DNA of 64,000 nucleotides, from NCBI RefSeq assembly GCF_037963835.1, contig NZ_CP150145.1, positions 1,612,001 to 1,676,000 of the forward strand. The letters are read 5' to 3'. Below, in pieces: positions 46,493-55,330 of this stretch. The notes below the pieces were generated by a model. That model made no database searches, was not told the DNA's origin, and saw only the letters and a program-made list of their open reading frames with translations. Origin of the DNA: Paenibacillus sp. FSL H8-0332. GTDB taxonomy: Bacteria > Bacillota > Bacilli > Paenibacillales > Paenibacillaceae. Every line of letters begins with the position of its first letter. The first letter of the stretch is position 1. The position numbers and the translations under genes were made by a program.

Positions 46493-47257
46493 ATGAAAAA
46501 GCACAGATGGTGGAGCTTTGCGGCACTGGTTGCCGGATTTACGGTGTACTTTATGCTGAACGAACCGGGTACGGCCCGCGCGATGCACATTATGGAAGGA
46601 TTCCTGCCGGTAGGCTGGGCGGTATTCTGGTGGGCGGCGTTTGTTCCGTTCTTTGTCCTGGGAATCTTCAAGCTGAGAGCCATGACCCGGGAGAACCCTG
46701 AGCTGAAGCTGCTGCTGGGTCTAGCTGGGGCGTTTACCTTCGTCCTGTCTGCGCTCAAAATGCCTTCCGTTACCGGAAGCAGCTCCCACCCGACCGGTAC
46801 CGGTCTTGGTGCGGTAATGCTGGGGCCGCTCCCTATGAGCGTAATCGGCTCGATTGTCCTGCTCTTTCAGGCGCTGCTGCTGGCGCACGGCGGGATCACT
46901 ACGCTTGGGGCCAATGCGTTCTCGATGGCGGTGGCGGGTCCTTTTGCCGGATATGCAGTGTATAAGCTGATGATGAAGCTGCCGGACCGCGAGAAGCTGG
47001 CCTTGTTCTGTGCGGCTGCGGTGGCTGATCTGAGTACGTATGTAGTGACTTCCTTTCAATTGGCGGTGGCTTTTCCGGCGGCGGATGGCGGCGTTCTGAC
47101 TTCTTTTCTCAAATTCGGGGGCATCTTTGCCGTGACGCAAATCCCGCTGGCCATCAGTGAAGGGCTATTAACGGTACTGCTGTGGAATTGGCTGAAATCA
47201 TATAGCCCGAATGAATTGTCGCTTCTGAAACGCAAGGTGAACGGAGGAAGAGCCTAA
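46493..47257 (+). CDS. cbiM: CbiM, cobalt ECF transporter substrate-binding component
   Basis: 254 residues, ATG with AGGGTGACAA-type site (GGAGGGTGAC). The mature N-terminus MHIMEGFLP begins at residue 31 after a signal peptide, and the Met-His pair near the N-terminus coordinates Co(II). Seven or so hydrophobic segments follow ([36 protein letters not shown]). With CbiN, CbiQ and CbiO it forms the cobalt importer. The signal-peptide form is the longer version of the family. Controlled by the upstream riboswitch. Confidence 0.95.
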   Translation: MKKHRWWSFAALVAGFTVYFMLNEPGTARAMHIMEGFLPVGWAVFWWAAFVPFFVLGIFKLRAMTRENPELKLLLGLAGAFTFVLSALKMPSVTGSSSHPTGTGLGAVMLGPLPMSVIGSIVLLFQALLLAHGGITTLGANAFSMAVAGPFAGYAVYKLMMKLPDREKLALFCAAAVADLSTYVVTSFQLAVAFPAADGGVLTSFLKFGGIFAVTQIPLAISEGLLTVLLWNWLKSYSPNELSLLKRKVNGGRA

Positions 47258-47550
47258 TGAGCAATAAATGGAAAAATGGGTTGATGCTGCTGGTTGTTAT
47301 TCTGCTTGTCATTCTGCCGCTGCTGCTGGTCAATGGGGAATTCGGCGGGGCCGATGATGCGGCTGAAGGTGTGATTACCGAGATTAATCCAGATTATAAG
47401 CCGTGGTTCAAGCCGCTGACCGAGCTGCCGGGTGAGACGGAGAGTATGCTGTTCGCATTGCAAGCAGCGATTGGTGCCGGTGTGATCGGTTATACCTTGG
47501 GGCTGCTCAAGGGTAAGCAGGGCGGGACGAAGCAGCCTAGCAGCAAGTGA
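47257..47550 (+). CDS. cbiN: CbiN, accessory component of the cobalt ECF transporter
   Basis: 97 residues, overlapping the cbiM stop by one base. N- and C-terminal hydrophobic helices (MLLVVILLVILPLLLVNG and LQAAIGAGVIGYTLGLL) flank a short acidic ectodomain (FGGADDAAEGVITEINPDYKPWF). CbiN drives metal loading of CbiM. Length matches the family. Confidence 0.92.
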   Translation: MSNKWKNGLMLLVVILLVILPLLLVNGEFGGADDAAEGVITEINPDYKPWFKPLTELPGETESMLFALQAAIGAGVIGYTLGLLKGKQGGTKQPSSK

Positions 47551-48335
47551 TCCGGCGGATTGACGTTCTCTCCTACAATAATGCTCTGCGCCAGTTGTCC
47601 CCGATGTGGAAAAGCTCGTTCGCAGCCCTGATGTTCCTGCTCTCTTACACCGTACATCCTGTACTACAGGCTGCAATCACCCTATGGATGATGTCCTGGT
47701 GTATATTGCAGGCCCGTATTCCCTTCCGTGCTTATGGCATGCTGTTCGGCACAGCGTTGCTGTTCTATGCGCTTAGCGTACCGGCACTGCTTGTGGAATT
47801 CGGGCATCCGGCTGCGGGAGAGGCAGGGATATTCCCGCTTCCGGGACTGAATCTGCCGGTATATGTCACAGCGGCCGGGCTTCAGCGGGCAGGGGAGCTG
47901 CTGGCCCGAATCTCTGCTTGCATGAGCTGTTTCTTCTTCCTGATGTTTACTACTCCATTCAGTGAGCTTTTGCAGGTGCTGCGCAGGCTGCGTATGCCGC
48001 AGATTGTCCTGGAGCTGATGCTGATTATGTACCGCTTCCTGTTCTTGCTGAGTGATGCAGCGCATGGTCTGCTGCTGGCCCGCCGGCTGCGCGGAGGCCG
48101 CCGGGGTTACAAGGCTATGCTGCGGGAGACTGCGGCCATGGCAGGAGCGCTGTTCGGCAACACGATGCACCGTTATTACGGATTATCGCAGGGGCTGCTG
48201 GCCCGCGGATTCACAGACGAGATTATTCTCCCGCCTTATACTGCGCGTCCTGTACCGCGGCGGTATACCGTTCAGGCTTATGCCGGTATTGCGCTACTGC
48301 TGCTGGCTGAGGCGTACTTTATCACTAACACATGA
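47547..48335 (+). CDS. cbiQ: CbiQ, transmembrane component of the cobalt ECF transporter
   Basis: 262 residues, GTG start overlapping the cbiN stop by 4 bases. Several hydrophobic helices and the cytoplasmic coupling motifs ARRLRGGRRGYKAMLRETA and LSQGLLARGF that contact the ATPase. Standard ECF T-component. Translationally coupled to cbiN. Confidence 0.93.
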   Translation: MIRRIDVLSYNNALRQLSPMWKSSFAALMFLLSYTVHPVLQAAITLWMMSWCILQARIPFRAYGMLFGTALLFYALSVPALLVEFGHPAAGEAGIFPLPGLNLPVYVTAAGLQRAGELLARISACMSCFFFLMFTTPFSELLQVLRRLRMPQIVLELMLIMYRFLFLLSDAAHGLLLARRLRGGRRGYKAMLRETAAMAGALFGNTMHRYYGLSQGLLARGFTDEIILPPYTARPVPRRYTVQAYAGIALLLLAEAYFITNT

Positions 48336-48347
48336 AAGGAGCCGGCC

Positions 48348-49208
48348 ATGGTTCAGGAATCTAGCTTGGCTTGTGAGGGAGTGGTCTTTCACTATCCGGA
48401 TACGAAGGAGCCTGCACTGCATGAACTGACGTTCTCCATCCCCGCAGGCAGCAAGACGGCAGTGCTCGGCCATAACGGTTCGGGTAAATCGACGTTGTTC
48501 CTGCATGCCGTCGGCATTTTGCGCCCGCAGCAGGGTACGGTTCTGCAAGGAGGGAAGGCGTTATCCTACTCGAAAAAAGAGCTGGCCGCTCTGCGGCGGA
48601 AAGTGGGCCTGGTTTTCCAGGACCCCGAGCAGCAGCTGATCCTCAGCACACCGCTGGAGGATGTGTCGTTCGGGCTGCGCGGCAGCGGCATGGCAGAACC
48701 GGTTATTGCTGCGCGCTGCCGGGAGGTCATGGAGCTGCTGAATCTGACCGATCTGGGCGATAAACCGATTCACCAGCTTAGTCTTGGCCAGAAAAAACGC
48801 ACGGCACTCGCCGGTGTGCTGGCTATGGAGCCGGAGCTGATTCTGCTGGATGAGCCGACCTCGTATCTGGACCCGTTATCGGAAACGCAGATGCTGAAGG
48901 GGCTTGAAGCCATACATGATAAAGGGACAACCGTAGTTATGGCTACGCATGATATGGACCTGGCCTACCGCTGGGCGGACTGGATTATTGTACTGGAGCA
49001 TGGAAGATGCCGGGCGGCGGGGACACCGGAGGAGATTTTTGCGGGACGGGAGGAGCTATTGTCCATTGGTCTGGGATTACCGCTGTTGGCTGACTTATGG
49101 TTCAGTCTGCCTGCCAGCCTGACCGCAGGTCAGAGCGCTCCCCGCACCGCCGACGAATTCAAAGTGAAGCTGCATAAGCTGCTGGAGCTCGACCACAGCT
49201 ATTCATGA
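48348..49208 (+). CDS. cbiO: CbiO, ATPase of the cobalt ECF transporter
   Basis: 286 residues, ATG with GAAAGGAG upstream. Walker A GHNGSGKST (41-49), Q-loop in VFQDPEQQL, signature LSLGQKKR, Walker B LILLDEPTS, and the switch His in ATHDMDLAY. Powers cobalt uptake. The C-terminal tail (~40 residues) is a variable extension. The CbiH-fusion gene follows with an overlapping ATG (49205) or, better, the ATG at 49223. Confidence 0.95.
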   Translation: MVQESSLACEGVVFHYPDTKEPALHELTFSIPAGSKTAVLGHNGSGKSTLFLHAVGILRPQQGTVLQGGKALSYSKKELAALRRKVGLVFQDPEQQLILSTPLEDVSFGLRGSGMAEPVIAARCREVMELLNLTDLGDKPIHQLSLGQKKRTALAGVLAMEPELILLDEPTSYLDPLSETQMLKGLEAIHDKGTTVVMATHDMDLAYRWADWIIVLEHGRCRAAGTPEEIFAGREELLSIGLGLPLLADLWFSLPASLTAGQSAPRTADEFKVKLHKLLELDHSYS

Positions 49209-49222
49209 ACGGGGGAAGAAGA

Positions 49223-51994
49223 ATGAACAAACAAGGAAAACTGCTGATTATCGGCTTCGGCCCCGGAGCGCTGGAGCATATTACCGGCCGCGCACTGGCT
49301 GCGCTGGATGAGAGCGAGGCGGTCATTGGCTATACCACTTATGTAGATCTGATCAGGCCGCTGTTGCGGCATCAGGAGATTGTCGGCACGGGAATGACCG
49401 AGGAGGTCAGCCGGGCCCAGGAGGCCGTCCGCAGAGCAGAAGAAGGGCAGACGATTGCGGTAATCTCCAGCGGCGATGCCGGTGTCTACGGAATGGCCGG
49501 GCTGGTCTACGAGGTGCTGATTGAACGCGGCTGGAGCCGCTCAGATGGGGTACAGGTCGAGGTGATCCCGGGAATCTCGGCGATCCAGTCCTGCTCCTCA
49601 CTGTTGGGGGCCCCGATAATGCATGATTCCTGCACGATCAGCCTGAGCGATCATCTCACTCCCTGGGAGAGCATTGCTGCGCGTGTGGAAGCGGCGGGGG
49701 CGGCGGATTTCGTCATTGCGTTCTATAATCCGCGCAGCGGCAGACGGACGCGCCAGATTGAAGAAGCGCGGGGCATTCTGCTGCGTTACCGTGATCCGGC
49801 TACACCGGTAGGCATTGTCAAAAGCGCCTACCGTGACCGCCAGCAGACCGTCGTAACCACGCTGCAGGATATGCTGGAGCATGAGATCGGCATGCTCTCG
49901 ACAGTGGTGGTCGGCAACTCTGCTACCGTTGTCTATGAGGACCTTATGATTACGCCGCGCGGATATGAGCGCAAGTATAGTCTCGGGGCACAGACGCAGA
50001 CACTGAAGCCGCACGAGCGGCTGCGCACGGCAGCTGAGCCTTGGTCACTGGCTGCGGCGGAGTCCGGGCAGGCAGAGGGGGCAGCTGGAGCCGGAGCGGC
50101 ACAAGCTGTGGATGCGGGGAGAGCAGCAGAGTCTCCCTTCGAGCTGGAGATTGCTCCGGCAGCCGGCAGCCGCAGCTTCAGCGGCGATCAGATGAAGCTG
50201 CTGGCTGAGCTTGCGGGCAGCGAAGGGCAATTGGTCTATACGAAGGACGGGTATTTCCTGCTGCGCGGCAGCCGGAGTGAAGAAGCAGAGGCAGGAGCAA
50301 GGCTGCTGGAGGCCGGACTGAATGTAAGTACGCCTGGAGATTACGTGAAGGTGAAAACCTGCGGGTTCTGTGAGCTGCGCAGAAGCGGGGCGTTAAGTGC
50401 TGCTGTCCGGCTGAACACCCTGCTGCATGGACTCGCTGTGCCCAGAGAGCTGCACATCAGTGTAGCCGGCTGCGGGATGGCTTGCAGCTCCGCTGTGCTG
50501 GATGATATCGGACTGGTAATGTCGCGCGGCAGCTATGAGTTGTATCTCGGCGGCAAGAAGTCCGGGCGGGGTGCCCATGCCGGGATTGTGGTGCGTGAAG
50601 GGATGGACGAAGAGCAAGCGGTAGCCGCTGTAGCTGCCGCAGTTGAGGACTACAGGGCTCATGGCGGGGAGCAGGAGCGGTATCATGCGTTCCGGGAACG
50701 GATGGACAGCGCAACAGGGAGTGCAGCCCATACATCCGATAACGATAACAGCAAAGAAGGAGTGCAGACGATGAGAACGGTATTACTGGTGGGACACGGG
50801 AGCCGGGTTCAAGCGGGAAATGAGGAGTTGCTGGAATTCACCCGCCTGCTCGCGGCCCGTAAGCCGGAGCTGAAGGTCGAGACCTGCTTCATAGAGCTGG
50901 CCTCGCCTTCCATCGCTGGCGGAATTGCCAGATGCATTGAGGGCGGTGCGGCGGAGATATACGTAGTGCCGATTATTTTGTTCGCGGCGGGGCATTCCAA
51001 GCTCGATATTCCAATGGCCATTGACGAAGCCAAGCAGAGATATCCCGGGGTGAAGTTCATCTACGGGCGTCCGCTGGGGGTGCAGGACCGTGCCGTCGAT
51101 ATTCTGCTGGAGCGGATTCAGGAAGCAGAACGACTTCCACTCCTGCAGGTGAAGGCGGCTGGCGGAATGGACCTGGACCTGTGCGGGAACGGTGCATCCA
51201 CGATTGAGGATAAGGACACCATCGTACTGCTGATGGGACGCGGGGGCAGTGACCCGGATGCTAACAGCGATCTGTATAAAATAAGCCGGCTGCTCTGGGA
51301 GAGAACAGGCTACCGCAGCGTGGAAAGCTGCTTCATTGCCATCGCCAAGCCTTCGCTGCCGGACGGGCTTGAACGCTGCCTTGCACTGGGTGCGCGCAAA
51401 ATTATTGTTCTGCCGTACCTGCTGTTCACCGGAGTGCTAATGCAGCAGTTCGCTGAGAGAGTGGCGCAATTCGCAGCGGAGCATCCCGGGCTTGAAGTGC
51501 AGATCGGCGGCACGCTGGGCGCACATCCGCTGCTGGTGGATATGCTGACAGAGCGGATCGAGGAGACGCTGGAAGGCCGTGCCTTCAGCAACTGCGATAA
51601 CTGCAAATACCGCGATGCAGCCTCATTGCATCATCACCATCATGGTGAGGAGGAGCACGGGGAGCATGGGCATGGACATCACGGGCATGGGCATCACAGT
51701 CATGAGGGACATGGACACGGGCGCCATGAGCATGGAGATGAAGAGCACGGACACGGACACGTACATCACTGCCATGAGAAACATGGGCATCACGAATGTG
51801 CGCATCACGGGCATGAGGAACATAGGCACGGGCACCACTGCCATGGGAAGCATGGGCATCACGAGTGTGCGCATCACAGGCATGATGAACATGGGCACAC
51901 GCATCACGCGCATGAGCATCACTGCCATGGGCGGCATGATGTAACGGAGGCGGCGGCTCCGGCAGACGATCTGGCGCTTCGCCAGCCGCGATGA
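49223..51994 (+). CDS. cbiH-cbiX: CbiH-NiR-like-CbiX fusion with His-rich tail
   Basis: About 923 residues from 49223 (GGGGGAA upstream; the ATG at 49205 gives six more). Domains, in the longer numbering: CbiH precorrin-3B C17-methyltransferase (~8-255; LLIIGFGPGALEHITG, SSGDAGVYGMAG), a ferredoxin-nitrite-reductase-like domain with Cys motifs KTCGFCELRR and AGCGMACSSA (~310-510) as in B. megaterium CbiH60, two CbiX cobaltochelatase repeats (~523-640, starting VLLVGHGSR; ~660-790), a C-x2-C (SNCDNC), and a His/Cys-rich tail (~809-915). Roles: C17 methylation and ring contraction, and Co(II) insertion into sirohydrochlorin. An in-frame ATG at 50771 with its own AAGGAG could give separate CbiX. 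Confidence 0.9.
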   Translation: MNKQGKLLIIGFGPGALEHITGRALAALDESEAVIGYTTYVDLIRPLLRHQEIVGTGMTEEVSRAQEAVRRAEEGQTIAVISSGDAGVYGMAGLVYEVLIERGWSRSDGVQVEVIPGISAIQSCSSLLGAPIMHDSCTISLSDHLTPWESIAARVEAAGAADFVIAFYNPRSGRRTRQIEEARGILLRYRDPATPVGIVKSAYRDRQQTVVTTLQDMLEHEIGMLSTVVVGNSATVVYEDLMITPRGYERKYSLGAQTQTLKPHERLRTAAEPWSLAAAESGQAEGAAGAGAAQAVDAGRAAESPFELEIAPAAGSRSFSGDQMKLLAELAGSEGQLVYTKDGYFLLRGSRSEEAEAGARLLEAGLNVSTPGDYVKVKTCGFCELRRSGALSAAVRLNTLLHGLAVPRELHISVAGCGMACSSAVLDDIGLVMSRGSYELYLGGKKSGRGAHAGIVVREGMDEEQAVAAVAAAVEDYRAHGGEQERYHAFRERMDSATGSAAHTSDNDNSKEGVQTMRTVLLVGHGSRVQAGNEELLEFTRLLAARKPELKVETCFIELASPSIAGGIARCIEGGAAEIYVVPIILFAAGHSKLDIPMAIDEAKQRYPGVKFIYGRPLGVQDRAVDILLERIQEAERLPLLQVKAAGGMDLDLCGNGASTIEDKDTIVLLMGRGGSDPDANSDLYKISRLLWERTGYRSVESCFIAIAKPSLPDGLERCLALGARKIIVLPYLLFTGVLMQQFAERVAQFAAEHPGLEVQIGGTLGAHPLLVDMLTERIEETLEGRAFSNCDNCKYRDAASLHHHHHGEEEHGEHGHGHHGHGHHSHEGHGHGRHEHGDEEHGHGHVHHCHEKHGHHECAHHGHEEHRHGHHCHGKHGHHECAHHRHDEHGHTHHAHEHHCHGRHDVTEAAAPADDLALRQPR
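50757..50773 (+). promoter_or_regulatory. Internal ribosome site and start codon inside the fusion gene
   Basis: AAGGAG (50757-50762), then 8 nt, then ATG at 50771 in the same frame. It begins the CbiX part (MRTVLLVGHGSR), so a separate CbiX is likely to be made as well as the full fusion. Confidence 0.6.
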
Positions 51995-52785
51995 TCTTCA
52001 TGTTATGCGGCACCAGCGACGCCCGGGAGCTGGCACAGAGTCTTACGCGCCAAGGCCTGCCGCTGCAGGCCAGCGTGGTGACGCCCAGCGGGGCAGAACG
52101 CCTTATGGCCGCAGGCATCCGCACCCGCGTCGGCAGACTGGACCGCGCGGCGATGATTTCTTTGCTGCAAGCGGGCGGGTACCGTGCCGTGGTGGACGGC
52201 AGCCATCCTTTTGCGCTGGAGGCCCATGCCAATGCGATGGAAGCTGCTGCTGCGCTGGGATTGCCTTACTTCCGCTACGAGCGGCAGAGTCTTATCTATA
52301 ACAGCCATCCCCGGCTGTTGCTTGTGCATTCCTATGAAGAGGCTGCGCGCAAGGCTAAGGAGCTGAAGGGCTCTGTGATGCTGACCACTGGCGGCAAAAC
52401 GCTGGAGATTTTTGCGGAGGAGCTGCTGGGAGATCCGGATATCCGGCTGACCGTAAGGCTGCTTCCTTGTCTGGAGAATCTGGAGAAGTGCCAAGCCCTT
52501 GGGATCGAGCAGCGGAATATTATTGCGCTTCAGGGCCCTTTTAGCAGAGAGATGAATGAGGCCTTATACCGGCAGTATGGCACCCGGGTGATGATTACCA
52601 AGGAGAGCGGGGCCGAGGGCTCGGTGGATGAGAAGCTGCATGCCGCGCTGGATATGGGGTTATATGTGATTTTGATTATGCGGCCGGGGCTGTCCTTCGG
52701 GGATGGCGGAACGGTGTTTGATTCTTTTGACGAGATTACGGCTGCTGTGAAGCATGTGCTGCTAATGACAAGGGAAGAGGGATGA
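51991..52785 (+). CDS. cbiJ: Precorrin-6A reductase (CbiJ/CobK)
   Basis: 264 residues, ATG overlapping the fusion gene's stop by 4 bases. MIFMLCGTSDARELAQSL is the NAD(P)-binding start, and VVDGSHPFALEAHANA and LTTGGKTLEIF are family motifs. Reduces the macrocycle double bond of cobalt-precorrin-6A. Normal length. Confidence 0.92.
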   Translation: MIFMLCGTSDARELAQSLTRQGLPLQASVVTPSGAERLMAAGIRTRVGRLDRAAMISLLQAGGYRAVVDGSHPFALEAHANAMEAAAALGLPYFRYERQSLIYNSHPRLLLVHSYEEAARKAKELKGSVMLTTGGKTLEIFAEELLGDPDIRLTVRLLPCLENLEKCQALGIEQRNIIALQGPFSREMNEALYRQYGTRVMITKESGAEGSVDEKLHAALDMGLYVILIMRPGLSFGDGGTVFDSFDEITAAVKHVLLMTREEG

Positions 52786-53453
52786 ATGTGGATTTCGGGA
52801 CAGAGTTCAAGCCGGTGACCGTACAGCCGCAGGAGATAGAGGGTCTAAGCTTTCAGATGATTACGGAGGAGCTGGGTGAACATTCGTTTAGTGCACTGGA
52901 GTACCCGATTGTACAGCGGATTATTCATGCTTCGGCTGATTTTGAGCTGGGACGCAGTCTGGTGTTTCATCCCGGGGCGATTGAGGCGGGGATTCACGCC
53001 ATGCTGCAGGGCAAGCCGATTATAGCGGATGTGCGGATGGTGGAGGCGGGTATTGCTAAGGAACGGATTCAGCGGTACGGCGGCGAGGTCCGGGTACATA
53101 TTGCAGATCCTGATGTGGTGGACGAGGCGAAGGCGCTGGGAACCACAAGGGCGATTATCGCAACGCGCAAGGCCTGCGCCCAGGCACCGGGGGGAATCTA
53201 TGTCATCGGCAACGCGCCGACTGCCCTGCTGGAGCTCATCCGTCTGGTAAAAGCAGGCGCCGCCCAGCCAGGCCTCGTCATCGGCATGCCCGTTGGCTTT
53301 GTCTCGGCGGCGGAATCCAAGGATGAGCTGCGCAAGCTGGATATTCCCTTCATCACCAATATCGGCCGCAAAGGCGGCAGTACGATTGTGGTCGCCGCAG
53401 TGAACGCACTAAGTCTGCTGGCCGTCCGCCGGGCGGCGGGCGAGCTGGATTAG
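52782..53453 (+). CDS. cbiC: Precorrin-8X methylmutase (CbiC/CobH)
   Basis: 223 residues, 4-base ATGA overlap with cbiJ. Contains EYPIVQRIIHASADFEL and the metal-free active-site region KPIIADVRMVEAGI, then IGNAPTALLELI and MPVGFVSAAESKDEL, all typical of the family. Moves the methyl group from C11 to C12 giving (hydrogeno)cobyrinate. A 460-bp gap follows. Confidence 0.93.
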   Translation: MNVDFGTEFKPVTVQPQEIEGLSFQMITEELGEHSFSALEYPIVQRIIHASADFELGRSLVFHPGAIEAGIHAMLQGKPIIADVRMVEAGIAKERIQRYGGEVRVHIADPDVVDEAKALGTTRAIIATRKACAQAPGGIYVIGNAPTALLELIRLVKAGAAQPGLVIGMPVGFVSAAESKDELRKLDIPFITNIGRKGGSTIVVAAVNALSLLAVRRAAGELD

Positions 53454-53917
53454 CTTGATCAGCTGATCACGGATCAGGCGGCTGGAGGGTTCTTACCAAC
53501 TACCAGGTAAATGTGCTTACTGTGCGGATTGCGGTAGCGTGTGGGTTGAGTGATTGTATTTTGTGCAACAGAATTCGTAATTTTATAGTTGAAATCCGGT
53601 TCTGTTGTAGTTCATACACTTGATTTTTGGATAAGGGCTCCAAAACACCTCCCTCACCAAATTCTAATGTACAAAATGCAGCAGATTCACTTTTTTGGCG
53701 GATATGGGGTTTAACTAATGTACAAAGTGCAGTGGAGCCAGAAAGACTAGAAAAATTTGTATGTAAATCTCCTGATTTGCTTAGAAGCAGCAGTATAATC
53801 AGGTTATATAGAGAGTAAGACAAGTTATCTGCCCAGGGCTAACGCTTAGAGGATAGGCTTCAGTGATGTGCAGATTGTGAGGATTCATTCTTAAACCATC
53901 AGCAAAGAGGGATTGCC
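53454..53917. other. Intergenic region inside the cobalamin cluster, with repeats
   Basis: No credible gene. An inverted repeat CAACAGAA/TTCTGTTG lies at 53566-53607. Two copies of CTAATGTACAAA[AG]TGCAG start at 53664 and 53715, 51 bp apart. A TATAAT at 53794-53799 lacks a good -35. It splits cbiC from cbiD. Confidence 0.55.
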
Positions 53918-55330
53918 ATGACCAAGGAAATACCGGATCAAGCCGTCAGGCAGAACCGGAGCCAAGGAAGCGGGGAGGCAGGGGCGGGGCAGGTAGAGCA
54001 GGCAGAGCAAGCGTATGTACTCGGATTCGATCATGCAGCTGAGCAAATAGAGCAAGCCAGCCGCCCCGAGTTCGATCAGGCAGCCCGGCAGGTGGAGCAC
54101 GCAGCCGTCCACGAGATCAAGCAGATGGCCGGGCAGATACAGCAGGCTATCGAACCCGGATTGCCCGGATTTGCTCAGGCACTCGAAGTGTTCGCACAAG
54201 TGCGCGGCCCCGGATTGCCCGATCCCGAATCCGCAGAGACAACCCCCGCTCCCCCGCTCCGCAGGGGCTACACGACAGGGGCCTGTGCCGCAGCGGCAGC
54301 TGCAGGTGCGGCAACCCTGCTCATTACAGGGGAAAGGCTGCCTGCGGTAGAGATTGATCTGCCAGCCGGGTTCCTTCATACCTTTGAGCTGACTGGCTGG
54401 CAGCGTACAGGATCACACACGGCAAGCTGTGCCACCGTCAAAGATGCCGGAGACGACCCGGATGCGACACATCTGGCGTGGATCGAAGCGGCGGTGAGCT
54501 GGCGTGATCAGCCGGGCGTGGAGATTGACGGGGGCCGCGGTGTCGGCCGGGTGACCAAGCCGGGCCTGCCGGTTGGCGTGGGAGAGGCGGCGATTAATCC
54601 GGTGCCCCGGAGGATGATTCAGGAGGCGGTAACCGCCGTACTGGAGGAGCACGGTGCAGCGCGGGGTCTTAGGGTAGTCATCAGCGTGCCGGAGGGCGAG
54701 AGCATCGCCCTTAAGACGCTGAATCCCCGGCTGGGTATTCTGGGCGGCATTTCGATCCTGGGCACGCGGGGCGTGGTGACCCCATTCTCCACTGAGGCCT
54801 ATAAGGCGAGTGTGGTTCAGGCCATCTCGGTGGCGGCTGCGGCGGGGAACCGGCAGGTTGTGCTGACTACAGGCGGCAGCAGCGAGAAATACGCCATCGC
54901 GATGTTCGCGGAGCTTCCGGAGGAAGCTTTTATCCAGATGGGGGAATATGTAGGCTTCTCGCTGGAGCATGCGAAGGCTTACGGGCTTCGCAAGGTTACC
55001 TTCGTCGGGATGGCAGGCAAATTCTCCAAGGTGGCGCAGGGGGCCATGCTGATTCACTCCAAGAACGCGCCCGTCGATTTCGGATTTCTGGCCTCCGTTG
55101 CGGCTGGTGCGGGAGCGTCCCTTGGGCAGGTGCAGGAGATTGCGGCCGCTAACACAGCCTCACAGGTCGTGGATATGATGACTGAGGCGGGGAATCACAC
55201 TTTTTTCGAGCAGCTGTGCAGGCATGCCTGTGAACAGAGTCTGGCGCATATGAACGGAGGCATGATTGTGGAAATGGTGCTCATTACAATGAAGGGCCGG
55301 GTGCTGGGAAGGGCGGAGATTCATGGATAA
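53918..55330 (+). CDS. cbiD: CbiD, cobalt-precorrin-5B C1-methyltransferase, with N-terminal extension
   Basis: 470 residues; ATG with AAAGAGGGA upstream. The CbiD domain begins at L114 (LRRGYTTGACAAAAAAGA) and is of normal length (~357). GYTTGACA, GGRGVGRVTKPGL and TTGGSSEKYA are family motifs. The 113-residue extension is Gln/Glu/Ala-rich with about 15-residue repeats (EQIEQASRPEFDQA, ARQVEHAAVHEIKQ, AGQIQQAIEPGL) and is not part of known CbiD. Methylates C1 of cobalt-precorrin-5B. The next gene overlaps by 8 bases. Confidence 0.9.
   Translation: MTKEIPDQAVRQNRSQGSGEAGAGQVEQAEQAYVLGFDHAAEQIEQASRPEFDQAARQVEHAAVHEIKQMAGQIQQAIEPGLPGFAQALEVFAQVRGPGLPDPESAETTPAPPLRRGYTTGACAAAAAAGAATLLITGERLPAVEIDLPAGFLHTFELTGWQRTGSHTASCATVKDAGDDPDATHLAWIEAAVSWRDQPGVEIDGGRGVGRVTKPGLPVGVGEAAINPVPRRMIQEAVTAVLEEHGAARGLRVVISVPEGESIALKTLNPRLGILGGISILGTRGVVTPFSTEAYKASVVQAISVAAAAGNRQVVLTTGGSSEKYAIAMFAELPEEAFIQMGEYVGFSLEHAKAYGLRKVTFVGMAGKFSKVAQGAMLIHSKNAPVDFGFLASVAAGAGASLGQVQEIAAANTASQVVDMMTEAGNHTFFEQLCRHACEQSLAHMNGGMIVEMVLITMKGRVLGRAEIHG

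Noticed and set aside
53500..53823. Minus-strand 107-residue ORF (and plus-strand 63-residue ORF) between cbiC and cbiD
   Set aside because: No ribosome site, no family signature, and the region is built of short repeats.
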